Origin: Acanthococcus lagerstroemiae
Taxonomy: Eukaryota > Arthropoda > Insecta > Hemiptera > Eriococcidae
Assembly (NCBI GenBank): GCA_031841125.1
Contig: CM063114.1
Span: 55,822,955 to 55,886,954 of the forward strand
DNA length: 64,000 bases
Reading direction: 5' to 3'
Below are positions 1 through 11,410 of this stretch, piece by piece (positions within the stretch are counted from its first letter, which is position 1; every line of letters starts with the position of its first letter). Made by a program: the position numbers and the translations under genes. The notes beneath the pieces are model-generated. The model was not told the DNA's origin and did no database searches. It worked only from the letters and a program-made list of their open reading frames with translations.

Positions 1-141
1 GATGAACGAGAAGTCGCACCATAGGGCCAACAAGTGATAAGGCGCAACGGCGCCGACACAATAACACTATCTCCGCTACATGCATTACGTACACGTTGCG
101 CATTACTACATGTTTGCCTATGGTGCGACTTCTCGTTCATC
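1..141. repeat. Short foldback with perfect 23-bp arms
   Basis: Bases 1-23 are repeated as an exact reverse complement at 119-141, around a 95-bp core containing GCGCAACGG and ACGTTGCGC. This looks like a terminal-inverted-repeat MITE or the end of one. The left arm touches the window edge, so the element may extend further and no target duplication can be tested. No coding capacity. Confidence 0.7.
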
Positions 142-799
142 ACCCGGTATACATGGCTGCCAACCCTTGAAATTCTGAATTTAAATCCCAATTAACTTAA
201 CTCTTTTCTAAAGTTTACTTCTATAGTTTTTGTTTTGTGACTATGAGAATCTGTGACGTGTCAAGAGAAAACGCTCTGGAATACAGAACAAGAAAAAGTG
301 AACTGGCACACCCTACATATGGAATATTACCAAGTTCACGCACACTCAGAAATGGGCACTAATATTAAGATCAAATGATGCCCATCTCTGGGTTCAAATA
401 ATTTCCAGTAAAATTAGCCCTACTTTAGAAAAAATATTTTGCATATTTTGAAAGTTTGAGCATATTCAACTATGGGAATATTAAACGGCACGGGAAAAAT
501 AAAAGGTTTGCACGAGAAGAAAATGTAAATGACCGAGTTTTAAAAGGGATTGCCAGAGATGACTTGACAGGTTCCCACAAGAAAAGTATACTTTGCAACG
601 GGAAGCAGGTAATGTGTGATCATGTATGAAATACTTTTCGGTGGTGATGCGGCCAGTTTCTTTCTGTCCAGAAGGAATGGAGTTGCTGACCAATTGAAAG
701 AGGATATTCACAGCTTTCAGACATCTCCAGATCAAGCCACATTTAGCAAAGCCAGCGTATTATTCTTCTTGAAGAAATAGCGGAAGAAGAAGGAAAGTT
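142..799. other. AT-rich stretch, no gene recognised
   Basis: No supported gene. Around 400-480 there is a short fragment rich in GCATATTT next to TAGCCCTAC, which resembles the end of the TAGGG-ended hAT-like family seen at 4442-6337 and 55196-55720. Confidence 0.4.
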
Positions 800-1330
800 G
801 CGTTTTCTATTTTGTTGAATACTTTGATAAAGTATGTTTCCGAAAGTATCCAGATTGGTGTGAGGGAGCCACTGAACACTATCCTTCTTCTAACAATGGT
901 GTTGAAGCGACTAACTAAAATGTGGACAGAGGCCTACCACTGGGTACTCTTGAATTCCCCCATGTTACAGCACAACGAAGAGAGTTGCACGCAGTAATTC
1001 ACCACATCATCCAGGATGAATGCAGCAATTACGCAGAAGATTTTGAAAATGTATCAAAAATGTTCTCGTAAACGGGCTGATTTAGACGATTTTAAGTCTT
1101 GGCGAACAGAACTTTGGACCATAACAGAATCACGTTCAAGCGTTAAATGTACATGCCCATTCTATGTGAAAAATGTACAGTCTAAACATGTGCTAGGCGT
1201 TAAAATTAGATGGAAAGAAGTGAACGTACCACCGGAGGCTAAAAGTATCTCTCTTGGACAGAAACGGGAGAGGAGGCAAAGAAAGCATATGGAAAGCACT
1301 AATTGTGCAATAGGCACTGTAAATTACTTC
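800..1330 (+). pseudogene. Decayed MULE-type transposase C-terminus
   Basis: Split over shifted frames is the C-terminal part of a Mutator-like (MULE) transposase. Around 850-1070 one frame reads a W-CEGA...NNGVEATN block followed by RGLPLG, the usual MULE pattern (NNGLEATN, then LPL). Further on, 1016-1320 encodes CTCPFYVKN..SKHVLGVKIRWK and a basic tail. That is a SWIM zinc finger in which the usual third cysteine before KHV has become serine. Internal stops, at least one frame change and the lost zinc ligand show it is dead. No terminal inverted repeats were identified. The family call rests on motif recognition only. Confidence 0.6.
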
Positions 1331-1789
1331 TCGCGTACAGTCATGTCGTGCGAAATAATATTGTTAAAGAAATTTTTTCCGTCGTCATTATTCATTTTTT
1401 CTTGTTAAATATTTCTTCTCTCGTTCATCTCTATATTACAAAGACAAGTTGCGTCTTTATGTCGTCAATGTTCTCAGCCTGTGCTGAATATTACAGGGTG
1501 AAATTTGCACAAAATATAAATATTAAATCGACGAAGGACCTTTTGGTATCAGATTTTCAATAACTGAAACATAAAAGCTGTAATTAAGCTTTAAAGTCGA
1601 CTTGCATGTGTGTCTATGTGAGTGTTCCGCGCGCTTACCCCGTCATTGTAAACGCGTGTTAGACTGATCAGTGTGACCAGTAGGAAGTATTTTATATAAC
1701 ACTTCGTGGATATAGAACGATCAGGCTGGCCATGCGATATCTATAATATAAAGACAATCTTGGTTTCCTTCATCTAAAAGCGTCTCAGT

Positions 1790-2925
1790 GTACATACTGC
1801 GGTTGATCAGGCCATGTTGCGTTTTTTTATTATTGAACTTTTACTTTACAAATCCTTTTTTAGGGCTTCATGAGCTCAAGATTGGGCCATGTGTCGTTTT
1901 TTTATTATCGACTTTTCATTTTACAAATACTTTTTTGCTTCATTTTCCATTTATTAAAGAGATTAATCTAATAAAGACAAGTCTCGAATTTTCCTCATCT
2001 GTGTTCTCGGGTATTACTGAAAATGTTTATACTATTGCGAGCAAAAAACCGAAAACAAATTTGCACGAGAAAGCACGAACATACGAATAGTAAGAAATCT
2101 TTATTACGAGTACATTCCTTTTCATCATCATTATTTGTAATACTGCCGACTGACAAGTCTCCTCTGGGCTTTCCTTTTCTCACATGACTCATCGAAGCAG
2201 CAAGAATACATCACATGTTTGATTTGGCCTTTGGTATAGATAACGAACACAATAACAATAGTCATAGGGTAATTTAAGTTACGGGTTATCATCGAGAACC
2301 ACTAGAAAGAAAAATGATTCTACTTATTCATTTATTTTTCGATTCGAAACATCTTTAGGGTTCCATGAGTTCAAGACTTGGGCCATGTGTCGTTTTTTTA
2401 TTATCGAATTATCATTTTACAAATACTTTTTTGCTTCATTTTTCATTTATTAAAGCGATTAATCTAATATATAAAGACAAGTCTCGATTTTTCCTCATCG
2501 ATGTTCTCAGGTATTACTGAATGAAATATCTTTTAAAAAATGTCTCATAGTAGTATGTAACATTTTTGAATCGGGGGCCTAATTTTGAAAAATTATACTT
2601 TTTATGCTCTTTCCAACAATACTAATAACTCATTTTGCTTACAAATGTCGGTTGGTTCTCTTATGCTTAACAGCGTCCAACTGCGAGGGTTGCAAATGGG
2701 TAACTATTCCTCGGGTAACTGATTGCGCATCCGGTTGGGAGACAGATATACCAAGTTCAAAACACAGTTCATGTTTTGCGTTTTTTTACTATCGATCTTT
2801 TATATTACAAATACTTTTTGCTTCATTTTTCATTTATTGAAGAGATTAAAGAGATGTAGGAGTTTCATGTTGCGTTTTTTTACTATCGAACTTTTACTTA
2901 ATAATACTTTTCTGACTGGGACTGT
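1790..2925. repeat. Diverged repeats with T-rich CGTTTTTTTATTATCGA core
   Basis: About five diverged copies of a T-rich unit (core CGTTTTTTTATTATCGA, then CATTTTACAAATACTTTTTT and TTCATTT..CATTTATT) occur near 1810, 1890, 2385, 2775 and 2868. The copies near 1890 and 2385 also share the following ~80 bp (AAAGACAAGTCTCGA). Short chance reading frames cross it and look non-coding. Bases 2550-2690 belong to another dispersed repeat also found at 41100-41390 and 59990-60125. Confidence 0.55.
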
Positions 2926-3858
2926 GCAAATTGTAGAAGCGCTAGCGTCTTATCTTTAGTGCGTTGTTAAACAATGATAAGGAGAACATATTACAGCGCT
3001 ACCTGTGGCACAAACATACAAACTGTTATCAAAGCCGTTATCTTTAATGTTTTTGAAAGTCCCTGACTGGGACTCTAGGACTGTGCAAATTGTTTGGGCA
3101 AAAGAACCCTCAGTACTTCAATTGAGGACGTGAAATGTTCAGGATAATTCGATCATTTCTTATTTTGGAGATAGAAAAGAGTGGGAAAGATTGCAAAGCT
3201 TTCACATTTATGAAAAAACAATTTCATGCTTCATTTTCTTTCTTTTGTTTTCAAAGTTTCATATTATCGCATATGTTTGATCCCGTCCGAAGGACGGGTA
3301 CTACAGCTTGTCATTTATAAATGCTGCTCAATCACTCTATTTGTCTTGTGCTTTCTATTATTTTTCTCGGGCCGATAAATGGGTCCCTTTAACCATTATT
3401 TTACAATTTTTGAACACATTTAACTATATTTTACCATTAATTATTATTTTTCTCACTCTCTCTGAAAATTTCGATTTTCAAAGAAAAAATAGTGTGTTGC
3501 CAACCATAGCAGTACAGCAGCTTCGCAGTCAGGAAAAAGTTCGAAATGCAGAAGTCAATAAATAAAACAGTAGAAAAAGTAAACACAAAATCACACATGT
3601 TAATTTAAATTTCGGCTACAAGAGAAGGTTCCTAAACACATTTTCACACCTGCTCACCTAGATCGTTATTCGTAGGGATTTCTTTTATCCTTTGAAATAG
3701 CACCCATATTGCACAAGCATATTAATTTTTGTGACGAGAGAATATTTTTCGCATATTTAAGCAAAATTAAAGCATATTCTATGCGCATATTTAGCTAGTT
3801 TTTAGAGCATAAAATTATCAGCCCTGCGTTATCAGTAAGCGCTATGTCATATAGGCAG
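2926..3858. other. Non-coding, AT-rich; one TAGGG/GCATATTT fragment
   Basis: No gene seen. Bases 3660-3835 (GTAGGGATTTC ... repeated GCATATTT ... CAGCCCTGC) look like a decayed copy of the TAGGG-ended hAT-like family. A copy of CGCTATGTCATATA at 3839-3853 is shared with the dispersed repeat at 41280 and 59970. Confidence 0.35.
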
Positions 3859-4440
3859 GGTTGGCAATCTGAAACTGAATCTGAATGTCGAAGTTTAAGA
3901 AATTGTGCTGTCTCTGAAGCTGTATCCAGAAGCTAAGTATAATCACCTTGCGAGGGATAAGCCGAAACTGAAGTTCATAATACAATTTTACTGAAGCTGA
4001 AACGAAGCCGTTATGTATTAGATTTCAATGGCTTCGGTTTCCGCTCAATGTCATACTGCCGTGATCCGTGATCGGGATTTTGACGTATATTTACCAGAAA
4101 ATGTCTCAGGAAAACTACCTAAAGCTTGCTAGTACTAAGGTAGTTTCTCAGGACATTTCCGAGTGGATATTTATATGTACGTCAAAATCCCGTATCACGG
4201 GTCTGATCGTGATAACGGGATGTGATAACTGATAAATGGTACCACTAACAGCAGATGACCAGATGACGAGAAGTCGAAACTCGAAGCTGAATCCGAAACT
4301 GAAGCTGAGGTAATCAGATCAGTGAAGCTGTATCCGAAATCGGAAGAACAACATAGACATTTCTGAAGCCGGAACCGAATCTGAAAGATGCTTCCATCTT
4401 GCAATCAAGCTGAATCCGAATCTATGTTCATAACTTATAA
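3859..4440. repeat. GAAGCTGAA/CCGAA-rich degenerate repeat with a central foldback
   Basis: Degenerate repeats of GAAACTGAA, GAAGCTGAA and AATCCGAA make up much of this stretch. In the middle, 4059-4200 is a foldback: CCGTGATCCGTGATCGGGAT at the left pairs, with small indels, with the right arm ending GTCAAAATCCCGTATCACGG, and the inner arms GTCTCAGGAAAACTACCT and AGGTAGTTTCTCAGGACAT pair also. Resembles a MITE nested in a degenerate repeat. No coding potential. Confidence 0.5.
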
Positions 4441-4765
4441 GTAGGGCTCGGAAAACTATGCATTGGCATATTTCTTTACAGTGATTTACAGAAGACTGCA
4501 TTACGGTATTTGCACGAACCAAACTATGGTAAGTGAAATTAGCCCAGCATATTTTTGAATACTTTAATGTACTTCTGGAATATTTGAGAATATTTTAATA
4601 AAACTGCCATTTTTCAAGAATATCTAGCTAATTTTCGCAAAAAAAGAAAAAAATGAGATTTTGCAGCACGGCAGCAGTGCAGCCATAGGCGTACCACTTC
4701 TTGTTACCTTAAGGCGGCTGTAAGGGGAGGTTTAACTAAGGCAACTATAAACACGAGTATCGCTA

Positions 4766-5109
4766 AAGTCTGTTCCAAATTAAGTACACCCGCCACTATC
4801 CGCAATACACGAATTATCACTAAATCGATAGATGTACCGGAGGTGAAGTGCAACGAGACGGGGAGTGCGTTCGCACTGAAACGAAGATTACAGGAGACGG
4901 ATTTGCAATTGGCGGAGACATTTCGATTTAAAAATTCCAAATCCCGATAGTATTAAAACTCGAAACACGAACATCAGATTTTACAATAAAAATGTAAACA
5001 TACTGTGATTGGTGAACACTAAAATAAAGTACGCATCATTGAACTCTCAGTGTGAAGCCACCTATCCTGCCCCTTGGAAATTTGGGTGTACTTAATTTGG
5101 AACAGACTT
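4766..5109. mobile_element. Mariner-like MITE, TA target duplication (copy 1)
   Basis: Begins AAGTCTGTTCCAAATTAAGT and ends with its exact inverse, the arms extending inward to GTACACCC/GGGTGTAC (about 28 bp). Flanked on both sides by TA. The shared AAGTCTG(T/G)TCC terminus links it to the copies at 5167-5310 and 5613-6021. The 344-bp interior has no transposase, so this is a non-autonomous Tc1/mariner-type MITE. Confidence 0.75.
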
Positions 5110-5118
5110 TAGTAACGC

Positions 5119-5376
5119 AATACGCCATCTTTGGTTATTCCGCGCCCGTCGATGGGAAATCGACTAAAGTCTGGTCCAGTTAAGAAACATAACTGGCTAC
5201 CCGCAATACACATCGATACATGGGTATTTTGAAGTTGGAGGGGAAAGACGAGTTCGAGAACACGTTATCAGCGCCGTGAAAAAATTATGTTTTTTAACTG
5301 GACCAGACTTTATGCGGAGCGTACCGCGTTGTCCGTTTGGCATCGACGTTCGCGGAATAACCAAAGATGGCGTATT
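5119..5376. mobile_element. Inverted-repeat element with GCCATCTTTGG arms, host of a nested MITE
   Basis: The 26-bp arm at 5119-5144 (AATACGCCATCTTTGG and on) is an exact inverse of 5351-5376. Inner sequences GCGCCCGTCGAT and GCGGAGCGTACCGCGT recur in the element at 57803-57958 and partly near 34850, so it belongs to the (A)ATGGCG-armed family of this window. The mariner-like MITE 5167-5310 is inserted in its middle. Confidence 0.65.
5167..5310. mobile_element. Mariner-like MITE, 144 bp (copy 2), nested
   Basis: Ends AAGTCTGGTCCAGTTAAGAA and its near-perfect inverse (AACTGGACCAGACTT), flanked by TA on both sides (5165-5166 and 5311-5312). Lies inside the foldback 5119-5376, so it jumped after that element. 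Shares its body (GGCTACCCGCAATACA, ACACGTTATCAGCGCCGTG) with 5613-5742. Confidence 0.75.
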
Positions 5377-5404
5377 TCCATACCTGGGGTTATAGGTGCT
5401 CTAG

Positions 5405-5508
5405 TATAACGGACAGCCATTTTGATTGCAAGAAAAGCATGTACACGATTTCTGATTCTCAACACAAGGTTTGTTTATTTCTTGCAATCAAAATGGCTGT
5501 CCGTTATA
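5405..5508. repeat. Perfect hairpin with CAGCCATTTTGATTGCAAG arms
   Basis: The arm from 5405 (TATAACGGACAGCCATTTTG..) pairs perfectly over about 30 bp with the arm ending at 5508, around a loop of roughly 43 bases. The near-identical arms suggest a recent MITE of the AAAATGG-armed family. Confidence 0.7.
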
Positions 5509-5612
5509 ACACCTTCCCTTAGGACCGCCTTAGTTACGTTAGGGCCCTATAGTTTCACATAAGTATACTAGGCCGCCATTTTGGTTCAGGTTTTGTTGTT
5601 ACCAACGCTTTC

Positions 5613-6021
5613 AAGTCTGGTCCAGTTATGAAACATAACTGGCTACCCGCAATACAAATAATTGATAGCATGGGCATTGGGAAGTTGGAGAGGAAGGACA
5701 AAAACACGTTATCAGCGCCGTGAAAAAATTATGTTTCTTAACTAAAGCTGCTCGAATGTAAACAGTACCTTTTTCTAATTGCATTCGACACCTTTCTCGA
5801 ATTTAATTTAATATTTAAATCAATATTTTCAATTTTAAACCACTCATAATTATCACTCCAAGACACGATCATAAGTTTTCGAATCATTTCAATCATTTTT
5901 CAGTATGATAACAAATATCGGCTGTTTTACATGTTTATTGTCCATATTGGAGCAGAATACAAAATGGCAGGTTTCCGCACTTATACCAGTTATAGGTCTC
6001 TATCTTAACTGGACCAGACTT
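5613..6021. mobile_element. Mariner-like MITE (copy 3, longer)
   Basis: Starts AAGTCTGGTCCAGTTATG and ends TTAACTGGACCAGACTT. Its first ~130 bp match the 144-bp copy at 5167-5310, followed by about 280 bp of extra AT-rich sequence before the right terminus. The flanks read TC, not TA, so the insertion site has mutated or the outer end is rearranged. Confidence 0.6.
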
Positions 6022-6378
6022 TCAATACATACTGGTATCATTCGCTCCAAAAGTTTTCAAAAAACTTAACCAAAATTACGGCTTAGCATATCCGTGTGGA
6101 AGGTGGAATTACAGTCGTTTATTGTTTTGGTAATACTGTATAAGTCATTATTGTTTGCTGACTTTCAATAAAATATTATTTAAATGTGTTTATATTCAAC
6201 TGATTATAGAAAAATTGAAATTAGTTTTGAAAACCCTTTAATATAGTACCCATATTGATTCAGAATATTTTGGAATATTTTGGTATATTTTAACCTTGAA
6301 AGCTCGCATATATACGCGCATATTGTTCCGAGCCCTACTCTAAGTTTCGGCTTTCTCAATCCTGCAGACAGGGCTTTT

Positions 6379-7057
6379 CCAGTACTTCATATTGCATACT
6401 TATTCACCTGTCTTGTTTATCAAGTTGGTAGTGTATGATAACAGAACGTGAGGCGCAAAACGGACGCAAATGCAACGATACACTACTTGAAAACGCCGGA
6501 AATCAAAATTTTTTGAGAAAGTTCTTGGACTCTTTCCAGAAAATTAAACTGTTATTGAATGAAATCGATGATCATTTATGATAAATGATAAGACTGTGAG
6601 GAATGAACGAAAATATATCAAGGGTGGAAAGTCAATCATTCTTTCAACTGCTGCTGTTTTTGACTTACTGTTTTTGTCGTTTGCTCAACTGACTGACTTT
6701 TTTCTGCTATTTAACTTAAAACTGTTTTTCGACTGACTTTTTGTGATCACCTATTACAGCTTATCAGATGCGGGAAGAGAGAGGGTTAAACACTTAATAA
6801 AGAAGGACAGATCGATCAGATAACACCAAATTGCAAACTAACACCGTAACACACATTTTAAAGAAAAAAAGTTGATGATTTTATTTTCATTGACTTTCGA
6901 CTGACTGACTTTTTGAATGGAAAATTCGTTTAACTTTTGACTTAATACTTAAACTGACTTAAACTTTCCACCCTTGAAATATATCTCCTTATCATACACT
7001 ACCAACTTGATAACAGGGCAGGCGAATAAGTATGCACTATGCAATATGGAGTACTGG
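6379..7057. mobile_element. TIR element, ~680 bp with ~65-bp arms
   Basis: Bases 6379-6441 (CCAGTACTTCATATTGCATA ... TTATCAAGTTGGTAGTGTAT) return in inverse order at 6989-7057 with a few differences. The interior is low complexity, with repeated TTTTTGACTGACT-like words, and shows no transposase. Probably a non-autonomous DNA transposon of unknown superfamily. Confidence 0.65.
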
Positions 7058-7089
7058 AAATAGAACATGTTTTGGCTTTTGGGTATTAG

Positions 7090-7675
7090 GCAACGGAAAT
7101 TAAGTATTTCTATCAGTAAGGACTAAAGAAGCCAAAAAGCCGAAAGCCAGCCGAATTTTTCTTAAAAGCCGAAAGCAGAGAGCCAAATCCGTGTTTTTCA
7201 AAGTTTGAGCCGAAAGCCGAAGCGTGCAGGGCGCAGCAAAGATCAAGATCAATGAGCACATGGGTGAAGTTATGTTATGGTTTTCGCTCAAGTATACCAT
7301 ATTATACCCATAGCTGGAAGAAATTCGCTGAAGTATACCCAGTAGTAGGGATGGGCAAAAACTGGGAATTCATTTTTATTCCCAAATAGATTCCCTCCCA
7401 GGAAATTTTGGGTGGGAAAATTGGGAATTTTCGTAAATTCGTCATTTTTCATTGCTTCCTGTACGTGTAGAGGAAAAAGGCTCCCTTAAAGATCTAAAAG
7501 GCTACAAAAAGTTACTACTGTACTTCAAAATTCTTGTCATTATGTATGTATCAATGAGATACTCGGAAGGGATACTGGGTACTGACTGGTGCTTGCAAGC
7601 TAGTCTACAATAATTTCTTTCCTTCCCAGCCCCCCCCCCCCCCATTCGGAATATTCCTACCGTCCATCCCTACCC
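7090..7675. repeat. Two dispersed repeat fragments (AAAGCCGAAAGCC type and ACTGG(T)GC..CCATCCCTACC type)
   Basis: 7115-7235 is a copy of the AAAGCCGAAAGCCAGCC family that also occurs at 28375-29078, 32300-32970, 41565-42010 and 56790-57231. 7345-7675 begins GGATGGGCAAAAACTGGGAA and ends CCGTCCATCCCTACCC. Its last 100 bp match 62145-62272. A poly-C run lies at about 7629-7643. No gene. Confidence 0.5.
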
Positions 7676-7840
7676 AGTAGTAAAAGCACATAAAATGCTA
7701 AAATAAATGTCCATGGAAACGTCAACCACTATATTCGTGTCGGGAGAGCGTGTCGGTGGACGGTTATGGGGGAGCGCTACAGTTTTCATTCAAATATACC
7801 TAGTAGTAAAAGCATATAAAATGCTAAAAAACATTGCAGC

Positions 7841-10800
7841 TCATTTCAATAAGTCATCATCTGAGAATGAAAATAAGCAGGCAGTACATCCATCTGAACA
7901 GCGAATATAGCTCGATCTGTCATTTACATCAACAGATCAAAACTGTGGTTGTTTCCACAATTAGTGTTTCAATTGATTCGTGAATTTAGGCGCCAGGGAT
8001 CTGATTTTCTTACTTCCTATCAACTGATTTTCGTTAAGACTAGTAATTTTAAATTCTTACCATAAGGGCTGAATAACTGGATTATATCACTGGTTTTCCA
8101 TTGTTTAGGAAACGTTATGTGGAAGACGTGATTTCTGGTAGGTGTAGCTGTAAAACCATGATAAAAATTAATACGTGATCATATACGCAAAGTGTGAAGA
8201 AAATACAAGGTATACTCACGTTCATCTCCTTTGAGGTTCATAAATGAATAATCAAGGATTCTCATGAGATGTAACCTGAACAGAAAATTCATTATAGAGA
8301 TCGAATTCAGTAAATTATCAGGAATACGTTATCCAGAAGAGTACGGTCCACCTCAAACCACCAATCAGATCGCATATCAAATCTTGATGGTACCCGATTT
8401 CAAGAAGATACAAATTATTTCTCTAGAGTCCAGAAGTTCGTGAAGTAATTTGTTTTCTGTTTCAAAACACTAGACAATACACATTAATGGGGTCAGCGAT
8501 TCCTAGGATTTTTACCTGTTCTCGTATTTTTTCAGTATTTCTGCAGTAAGCGGCACAGAATTCTGGTTCGACTTTTTACCTACATGGGTATGACATAATA
8601 CAAAATATAAATTACAATATCATAGAAACACCAAACAAACTGCTAAGCAAACTTCGTTTACTCATTGCAGGTTAACCAAAAGGCCAGAAGAGTTGTTCAA
8701 TTAAATTTTAATTTTTACATTTAACAACGCGATTCATATTTGTAATCAAAGGTATATAACAGGTTCCCGAACAAAAATAAAGAAATATATTCAATTTTGT
8801 TATAATTCATCAATTATTAAGTCAGTTAGACGCAAATAATAATCATACACAGTTCAGACGACAATGCCCTTCCATTTTTGGAACGCGTCCATTTGGTTAT
8901 TATTGAGTGAGTACTGACCTAGGTATGTTGTCAATGATATGAACGCCAGCCCAGTAATATACGCATCATAACCAGCTTCATGAGCTTTACTGGAACTCAT
9001 AGAGTAACCATAATCTGGATTTTCTGCCTCTATAATACGCAAGGAAGCAATTTAAGTAGGGCGAGAATTCTCTCTACAGAAAACTCATCAGATGAGCACA
9101 CATCATGGCATATACAATCAATATAACTTACCAGCCTCGAGAAACTCAAAGGGAGGTTCGTGTAACCTTTTCACCATATGATCCACAACACTAGAAGGAA
9201 TCAAATCTCTAAATGGATAAGCAGTGCACATGTGCTTCGTATCAATGATCCTGCAACCATAAAACCATCCTTAATTCCAGTACTTCACGAAGATTTCTAG
9301 AATCGACTATTACGATGGTATCTGCTATTACTACCAACCTGGGGAACAGCTGATGTACCATATCTTTGAACTCCCAGTAGTCACTGGGTAGAGGCCAAAA
9401 AAATCTGTTCACTATGTGACAAATATCCAGCAACATATTGTGACCGACAATCAATTTTTTCTGAAAATTTATGAAAATAGAAACATATAACGTCTTTGCG
9501 GTAAAACGAAATTATACAATATTTGATATTCATACAAAATTAGGTATTCACCGAATTCGATAAATGTTTAATAACTTTCGAAAATCCAACAGCTTCGAGT
9601 ATATTCCGTTTATCTTTTTCATAATTTTCCTTCAGGTGTTCCGCTTTCGATTTACCTTTCTGGGCCACTAAGACTGCCATTTCGTTAACCCACCTAGTGC
9701 TCAGACTAAAGTTCTTCGCTGGAAATCGCTCGTAAGCCGTCTGGAATAGGAACAGAAATCTTGATGAATCAATTCTAACTGCTTCCGAACTGTTATAGAA
9801 GTTCGCAGGTCTAGACAAGACTTACTTGAAAAATAAGCTTCCTTACAAAACCGTTACATCCGTCAAAAGTAATCTCCTTTTCTGTATTCTCGGGGGACAA
9901 AAATTTTTCTATTCTGGCACTAGAATAGACAATCATTTCACAGAACTATAAACAGCGTTTTGTGATCAAGCTATGAATCTTTGTAACTAACTGCTAGGAA
10001 ATACTGACCACACATCTTCGATAGTAGATGATAACTCATCCGGTATTGGAACTTTCGGGAGTGATTCTGATTCATTTAAATTCTCGTACTTCGCTGCAAG
10101 TTCTTCTTGCAAAATTTCTTCATCGACGACATTTAAATACGGAATTCCTGGATATTCATGATGAAGATATTTGATAAAATAATTCTAAATTATCGCTACA
10201 AGTACATATTTCATATATATTACCTTCTTTGAACACCTTATTGAAGTCGAGGCCGGTGTTACACAGGAAGCTAATAGAAGATGACTGGCAGAGAAAATTT
10301 ATATCACCATTTGTTCTATTTATGCATCGAGGGAAAACGTAGAAATTGAAAGCTTTATAGACGTATCTGTAAGAATACAAATCAACTGATACAGATGCAA
10401 CAACGTGAGTAGCAAAATTATGACAATTCAACTAACTTGTTCTTCGCTGAATTGAACTTGAAGGTGCTGAGTCCTACTTGGATAAGAAGGAAATTTAAAC
10501 TTCCATCTCGCAGTTTCGTATAGTATGATGAGGGAGTGTCATAGGCAGTCACATCTGGACCGTTCCTTAGCCCTGTGAATTCGGTATCAATTGCAATAAA
10601 ATCACAGGAATCTATGGCTTCCAAGACTTCCGGCAATGTCTCGGCAAAATCTGGAAATAATTACGCTGATCAAACATTCTGCTAGGATTTTAAAAGCAGA
10701 CCTATCAATCTATGTTTGTTTTATAGGAAATGAAGAACATTTATACGAAATATCTTGTATTTCAAGGATCATGATACATACTGCTTAGCGTAACATCCAT
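7841..10800 (-). CDS. PARN: Poly(A)-specific ribonuclease PARN, paralogue 1
   Basis: Deadenylase of the DEDDh family that trims 3' poly(A) tails of mRNAs and non-coding RNAs. Exons on the minus strand: 10782-10800 (ATG), 10437-10650, 10224-10366, 10009-10147, 9826-9919, 9552-9740, 9339-9460, 9132-9250, 8919-9029, 8516-8579, 8220-8275, 8061-8147 and a candidate last exon 7841-7893. All introns are GT-AG and every phase closes, giving 469 residues. Nuclease residues are seen in AIDTEF, HNMLLD and [11 protein letters not shown] (D, E, D, H, D). Exon 12 gives the start of the RRM ([13 protein letters not shown]). The last exon would stop inside the RRM (DDDLLK, then TGA), so the tail of PARN-2 is missing. 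Reading straight through exon 9 would reach a stop after KGIVV, but the donor GTCAGT at 8918 is conserved in PARN-2. The gene is certain, the last exon weak. Confidence 0.9.
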
Positions 10801-11410
10801 AATTTTTCAGCATCTGAGGGTACCGACCAAGACACAAGTAAACTGAAATTTACGATATTAACTTGAAATGTTGAAATTAAAGCATATAAACTCATTGCAG
10901 ACGGCTAGACGGCACATTTAAAACTTCTGCTTCTTGTCAAATTTTAAGATTGATTATTTTGAGAATCAAAATTTCAAATTTGGAAGTAAATTTCTTAATT
11001 TTACTAGACTTCCAGTGGGAGTGGATGCGATAGAAAATCAAATGCAATTGGCATTTGGCAATGAATATCAATATTATCAAATGATTTCTGTTGCTCTGGA
11101 ATCGTTTTAGAAAAGAGACCATTCGACTAGAGAACTGTAGGTACTTTTTTTTTGCTATTACTTGGAACAGCCAGCAGCAAGCAGCGTAATAGCTATTGAG
11201 GAATAATTTCCCGCCAAAATATTCACCTCTTCCTCTTATCAACTGTTATCATTTATAGGCGAAATTTATGATCACTTCTCACGTTTATCCTTATGTAGTT
11301 CTTTCGTAACACATTGAAATTGTACAATTTTCTCAATCCGAAGTTCATTTTGTTTTTAGTGACGGCATTGCCATCAAACCCATGGTACTGTTTTACTGTC
11401 AACTGCGAGG
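10801..11410. promoter_or_regulatory. Divergent intergenic region between PARN-1 and the CTC1-like gene
   Basis: The two start codons point away from each other 609 bp apart, so this interval must contain both 5' untranslated regions and either a shared or two close promoters. It is AT-rich, with no open frame of interest and no obvious TATA box at a convincing position. Role inferred from gene order only. Confidence 0.5.

Larger units (their letters stand above)
4442..6337. mobile_element. hAT-like non-autonomous element with nested insertions
   Basis: Bounded by TAGGGCTCGGAA at the left and the exact inverse TTCCGAGCCCTA at the right. The terminal sequences inside are rich in GCATATTT. The TAGGG ends match the family at 55196-55720, whose 8-bp target duplication supports hAT. 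Here the flanking 8-mers (CTTATAAG and CTCTAAGT) do not match well, so insertion as one unit is inferred. At least four other inverted-repeat elements listed separately sit inside, making a nest. Confidence 0.45.

Noticed and set aside
8854..8918. PARN-1 ending at the stop after KGIVV
   Set aside because: Donor GTCAGT at 8918 is conserved in PARN-2, and downstream exons homologous to PARN follow in phase.
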